NCBI GenBank assembly: GCA_046957575.1
Contig: JBKUOG010000015.1
Span: 1 to 64,000 of the forward strand
Source of the DNA: UMGS1370 sp046957575
GTDB lineage: Bacteria > Bacillota > Clostridia > Lachnospirales > Lachnospiraceae
Direction of reading: 5' to 3'
Length of the DNA stretch: 64,000 nt
How positions within the stretch are numbered: position 1 is the stretch's first letter; the number at the start of each line of letters is the position of its first letter. The notes beneath the pieces were generated by a model. That model worked only from the letters and a program-made list of their open reading frames with translations. It searched no databases and had not been told where the DNA came from. This document shows positions 61,375 to 64,000 of the stretch, piece by piece. A program made the translations under genes and the position numbers.

Positions 61375-61950
61375 ATGCTGTGTGAAAGATGCAGGATTCG
61401 GGAGGCAAATATTAAATATACAGAGATTATTAATGGAGTGAAAAACGAGCACAATCTTTGCAGCCAGTGTGCCAGGGAAATGGACTTTACCGGATATTCC
61501 GCCATTTTTGACGGGGAATTTCCGCTGGGAAAACTGTTGTCCGGACTTTTGGGCATTGATGACGAAAAAGACAGGCAGGAAGATAAGATGGCCCAGGTGG
61601 TCTGCCCTTCCTGCGGCACCAGTTATGAAGAGTTTGTAAGCAACAGCCGGTTCGGCTGCATGGACTGCTACAGCGTATTTGACCTGCTGATGAGCGACAA
61701 TATTAAAAAGCTTCAGGGCGGAGATACTCACGTAGGAAAACAGCCGAAGTTTCAGAAAATTCATCCGGTTTCGCAGATTCTGGGGAAAGAGGAAGAAAAT
61801 CCAAATCCGGTTTCTGTCAGAGATCAGATTGAACTGTTAAAGGCCCGTCTGGCATCTGCTATTTCCAACGAGGAATACGAACTGGCTGCCCAGTATCGGG
61901 ATCAGATTAAAGAATTGCAAAAAGAGAAAGGGGAAGAAAACAATGCTTAG
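61375..61950 (+). CDS. mcsA: McsA-like zinc protein with UVR motif
   Basis: A 191-residue activator of the McsB arginine kinase. Two zinc-binding regions are visible: CERCRIREANIKY with CSQC downstream (residues 2-35), and CPSCGTS with CMDC (about 79-102). The C-terminal UVR helix pair is LLKARLASAISNEEYELAAQ at about residues 156-175. The order and length match McsA. It overlaps mcsB by 8 nt. Confidence 0.9.
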   Translation: MLCERCRIREANIKYTEIINGVKNEHNLCSQCAREMDFTGYSAIFDGEFPLGKLLSGLLGIDDEKDRQEDKMAQVVCPSCGTSYEEFVSNSRFGCMDCYSVFDLLMSDNIKKLQGGDTHVGKQPKFQKIHPVSQILGKEEENPNPVSVRDQIELLKARLASAISNEEYELAAQYRDQIKELQKEKGEENNA

Positions 61951-62983
61951 ATGGTTTGAAAAGCCGGAGACTTCCTCTGGAAATGTGGTTTACAGCCGGG
62001 TACGCCTGGCCAGAAACTGGGATGCATACCAGTTTCCCCAGACCCTTTCGGATGATGAGGGAAAAGAAGTAGTAAAACGCCTTGAAAACGGGTTAAAAGA
62101 TCTGAAAGAAGAGGATGGTTTGGTCTATGAGTATGCATCTCTGGAAGAATTAAGAGAGCTGGATCGGATGGCTCTCAGAGAGAGAAGGATTTTAAATTCC
62201 GGCACAGTGGCGAAAAAAAGTCCTACCGGAATTATCATTTCAGAAGATGAAAGTACCAGTTTTATTTTAAACGGAGATGATCATATCCGGCTTCAGATTA
62301 TGTCGCCGGGGCTTCATCTGGATGAATTGTGGCAGAGGGCGGATAAACTGGATGATTACGTCAATACCCGCTTTTCCTATGCCTATGATGAAAAATACGG
62401 TTATCTCACTTCCTATCCCACCAATGTGGGGACTGGACTGCGGGCATCAGCCATTTTGCACCTGCCCACCCTTTCTCTGGGGAAACGGTTTCAGAACCTG
62501 TTGGCAGAGATGAGCCGGTTTGGAGTAAGTATCCGGGGAGTATACGGAGAGGGAAGCGACAATTACGGAGCCCTTTACGAGATTGCCAATCAGAAGACGC
62601 TGGGACAGAGCGAAAAGGATATAGTAGAACTGGTTACCAAGATTGCCAGACAACTGGACGCTCAGGAGAAAAAGGTGCGTAAAATGGCGCTGGAAAACCA
62701 TCGTCTGGAGAGGGAAGATGAAGCGTATAAGTCTTATGGCGTCCTGAAATTTGCCAGACGGCTGACCAAAAAAGACGCTATGATTTTTCTGTCCCAGCTA
62801 ATGTCTGGTATAGCGGATGGCCTGATTCATGCAAAAGAGCCATGTTCCATTTACTGCCTGATGCTTGGAATTCAGACTGCCAATCTGCAGAAATTGTCCA
62901 GCCGTCCTTTGGATCAGGAAGAACTGGACATTGCCAGAGCCGCATATCTGCGGGAAGAACTTCCTGAACTTAAGGAAGAATGA
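61943..62983 (+). CDS. mcsB: Protein-arginine kinase McsB
   Basis: A 346-residue phosphagen-kinase-fold enzyme that phosphorylates arginines and so marks proteins for ClpC-ClpP. Visible blocks are VVYSRVRLARN near residue 15, the substrate loop ending NGDDHIRLQ near residue 115, and YLTSYPTNVGTGLRAS near 155 with nucleotide-binding arginines. The loop is normally NEEDH; here the two glutamates read G and D. The start overlaps mcsA. Its neighbour clpC is its functional partner. Confidence 0.93.
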   Translation: MLRWFEKPETSSGNVVYSRVRLARNWDAYQFPQTLSDDEGKEVVKRLENGLKDLKEEDGLVYEYASLEELRELDRMALRERRILNSGTVAKKSPTGIIISEDESTSFILNGDDHIRLQIMSPGLHLDELWQRADKLDDYVNTRFSYAYDEKYGYLTSYPTNVGTGLRASAILHLPTLSLGKRFQNLLAEMSRFGVSIRGVYGEGSDNYGALYEIANQKTLGQSEKDIVELVTKIARQLDAQEKKVRKMALENHRLEREDEAYKSYGVLKFARRLTKKDAMIFLSQLMSGIADGLIHAKEPCSIYCLMLGIQTANLQKLSSRPLDQEELDIARAAYLREELPELKEE

Positions 62984-63016
62984 TAAAGAGATTGCAACTG
63001 TTTAGGAGGACACAAT

Positions 63017-64000
63017 ATGATCGATCGATTTACTGCTAAAGCAAAGGAGGCCATCAGTCTGGCTGTGGATGCAGCAGAAGAGCTGGGGCGCAGTTATGTG
63101 GGAACCGAACATCTGCTGTTAGGACTTTTAAGAGAAGGCAGCGGAGTGGCAGCCAGAGTGCTGATAGAAAACGGAGTAGAGGAAAAAAAGATATTAAGTC
63201 TGATTAGCCAGCTCATTGCTCCGGATAATACTGTAGGACTGGCGGAACAGGAAAACTATACGCCCAGCGCCAGAAGGACAATTGAAAACAGCTATCGGGA
63301 GGCCATTCGTTTTAAAGCGCCTCTAATTGGCACAGAGCATCTTTTGCTGGCCATGATTCGGAACGGAGACTGTGTGGCTGCCCGCCTGTTAAATACCATG
63401 GGGATCAGCGTTCAGAAAATTAATGTGGATCTTCTGGTAGCTATGGGAGAGGATGCCCCGTCTTTAGCCCGCTCAGAGGCAATGAATGGAAAAAGTGCAG
63501 CCGCAAGGCGGGAAACTCCGACTTTGGATGCATACAGCAGAGACCTGACTGCCCTTGCAAAAGAGGGAAAACTGGATCCGGTAATCGGACGCCAGACGGA
63601 AATGCAGAGAGTTGTGCAGATTTTGAGCCGGCGCACTAAAAACAATCCCTGCCTGATTGGGGAGCCGGGAGTCGGAAAGACAGCAGTAGTAGAAGGGCTG
63701 GCCCAGTTGATTGCGTCCAAAGACGTGCCGGATACCATTGCAGACAAGCGGGTTATGACTCTGGATCTTTCCGGCATGGTAGCTGGGTCCAAATACCGGG
63801 GAGAGTTTGAAGAGCGGATTAAAAACGTGATTTCTGAAGTAATCCAGGACGGCAATGTTCTCCTGTTCATTGATGAGATTCACACCATTATCGGCGCAGG
63901 AGGGGCAGAAGGAGCGCTGGATGCATCCAATATTTTAAAGCCGTCTTTAGCCAGAGGGGAACTGCAGTTAATTGGTGCTACAACCGTAGAGGAATACCGC
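63017..64000 (+). CDS. clpC: ATP-dependent Clp protease ATPase ClpC, 5' part
   Basis: An AAA+ unfoldase that delivers arginine-phosphorylated and damaged proteins to ClpP. The 328 codons visible before the window edge cover the duplicated Clp N domain (residues 1-145, with EHLLLGLLREGSG and EHLLLAMIRNGD) and most of the first ATPase module. Walker A is GEPGVGKT near residue 216 and Walker B is VLLFIDEIH near 283, followed by GATTVEEYR. AGGAGG precedes the ATG. It is the last visible gene of the mcs operon. Confidence 0.95.
   Translation, partial: MIDRFTAKAKEAISLAVDAAEELGRSYVGTEHLLLGLLREGSGVAARVLIENGVEEKKILSLISQLIAPDNTVGLAEQENYTPSARRTIENSYREAIRFKAPLIGTEHLLLAMIRNGDCVAARLLNTMGISVQKINVDLLVAMGEDAPSLARSEAMNGKSAAARRETPTLDAYSRDLTALAKEGKLDPVIGRQTEMQRVVQILSRRTKNNPCLIGEPGVGKTAVVEGLAQLIASKDVPDTIADKRVMTLDLSGMVAGSKYRGEFEERIKNVISEVIQDGNVLLFIDEIHTIIGAGGAEGALDASNILKPSLARGELQLIGATTVEEYR

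Noticed and set aside
1..64000. CRISPR arrays, tRNA and rRNA genes, phage structural genes
   Set aside because: No regularly spaced repeats, cloverleaf or rRNA-like sequence, and no capsid, tail or integrase genes were recognised by eye.

Overview
The window looks like chromosomal DNA of an anaerobic Clostridia member, most plausibly Lachnospiraceae. This is inferred from gene types and style, not from a marker gene. The supporting signs are a one-subunit pyruvate:ferredoxin oxidoreductase, a YesMN-type two-component system beside a sugar ABC importer and a sulfatase, a chorion-like high-cysteine peptide, GntR/YtrA regulators, mcsA-mcsB-clpC, strong AGGAGG ribosome sites and TTGACA/TATAAT promoters. 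No rRNA, tRNA or CRISPR array was seen.

Layout. 1-2.0 kb: small membrane genes and a dead IS110-type transposase. 2.0-9.1 kb: mostly housekeeping genes (NSS transporter, high-cysteine peptide, AlaX-type tRNA editing protein, AI-2E family permease, PHP phosphoesterase, VanW-domain protein). 9.2-12.8 kb: nifJ. 13.0-24.2 kb: a ten-gene nucleoside operon behind an elaborate leader: deoC, a BMP-type lipoprotein, an ABC importer, a nucleoside phosphorylase, an 8-oxoguanine-deaminase-like amidohydrolase, an Asp/Glu-racemase-fold enzyme, a PreA-like flavoprotein and deoB. It appears able to import nucleosides, split them, feed the pentose to glycolysis and process a released base. 24.2-30.0 kb: a frameshifted chemoreceptor and a GntR-controlled ABC exporter. 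30.1-39.6 kb: YesMN regulators divergent from a sugar ABC importer, a sulfatase, a zinc-ribbon protein and a small membrane protein.

39.6-47.8 kb is the accessory part. A truncated sugar permease, an IS3 relic, an internally deleted Fic gene and an internally deleted helix-turn-helix gene lead into a complete four-gene Wadjet-type (JetABCD) anti-plasmid system. This stretch is visibly more AT-rich than its surroundings.

47.8-54.6 kb holds a kdp potassium-pump operon with two tiny membrane peptides in front of kdpA. Its promoter carries 11-bp-phased TTAAT repeats, and its KdpD has no histidine-kinase domain. 54.7-56.3 kb encodes a fusion of a NeuD/PglD-like acyltransferase with an N-acetylhexosamine-kinase-like domain. 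56.5-60.9 kb holds a MarR-MATE efflux pair, a secreted metallo-beta-lactamase-fold lipoprotein and a LysM-GH18 protein. 60.9-64.0 kb is a GntR-mcsA-mcsB-clpC proteostasis operon cut by the window edge.

The strongest candidates for follow-up are the base-processing trio of the nucleoside operon with its layered leader, the Wadjet island, the kinase-less KdpD with its response-regulator-like promoter, and the acyltransferase-kinase fusion. All are read by eye; no database search was possible.
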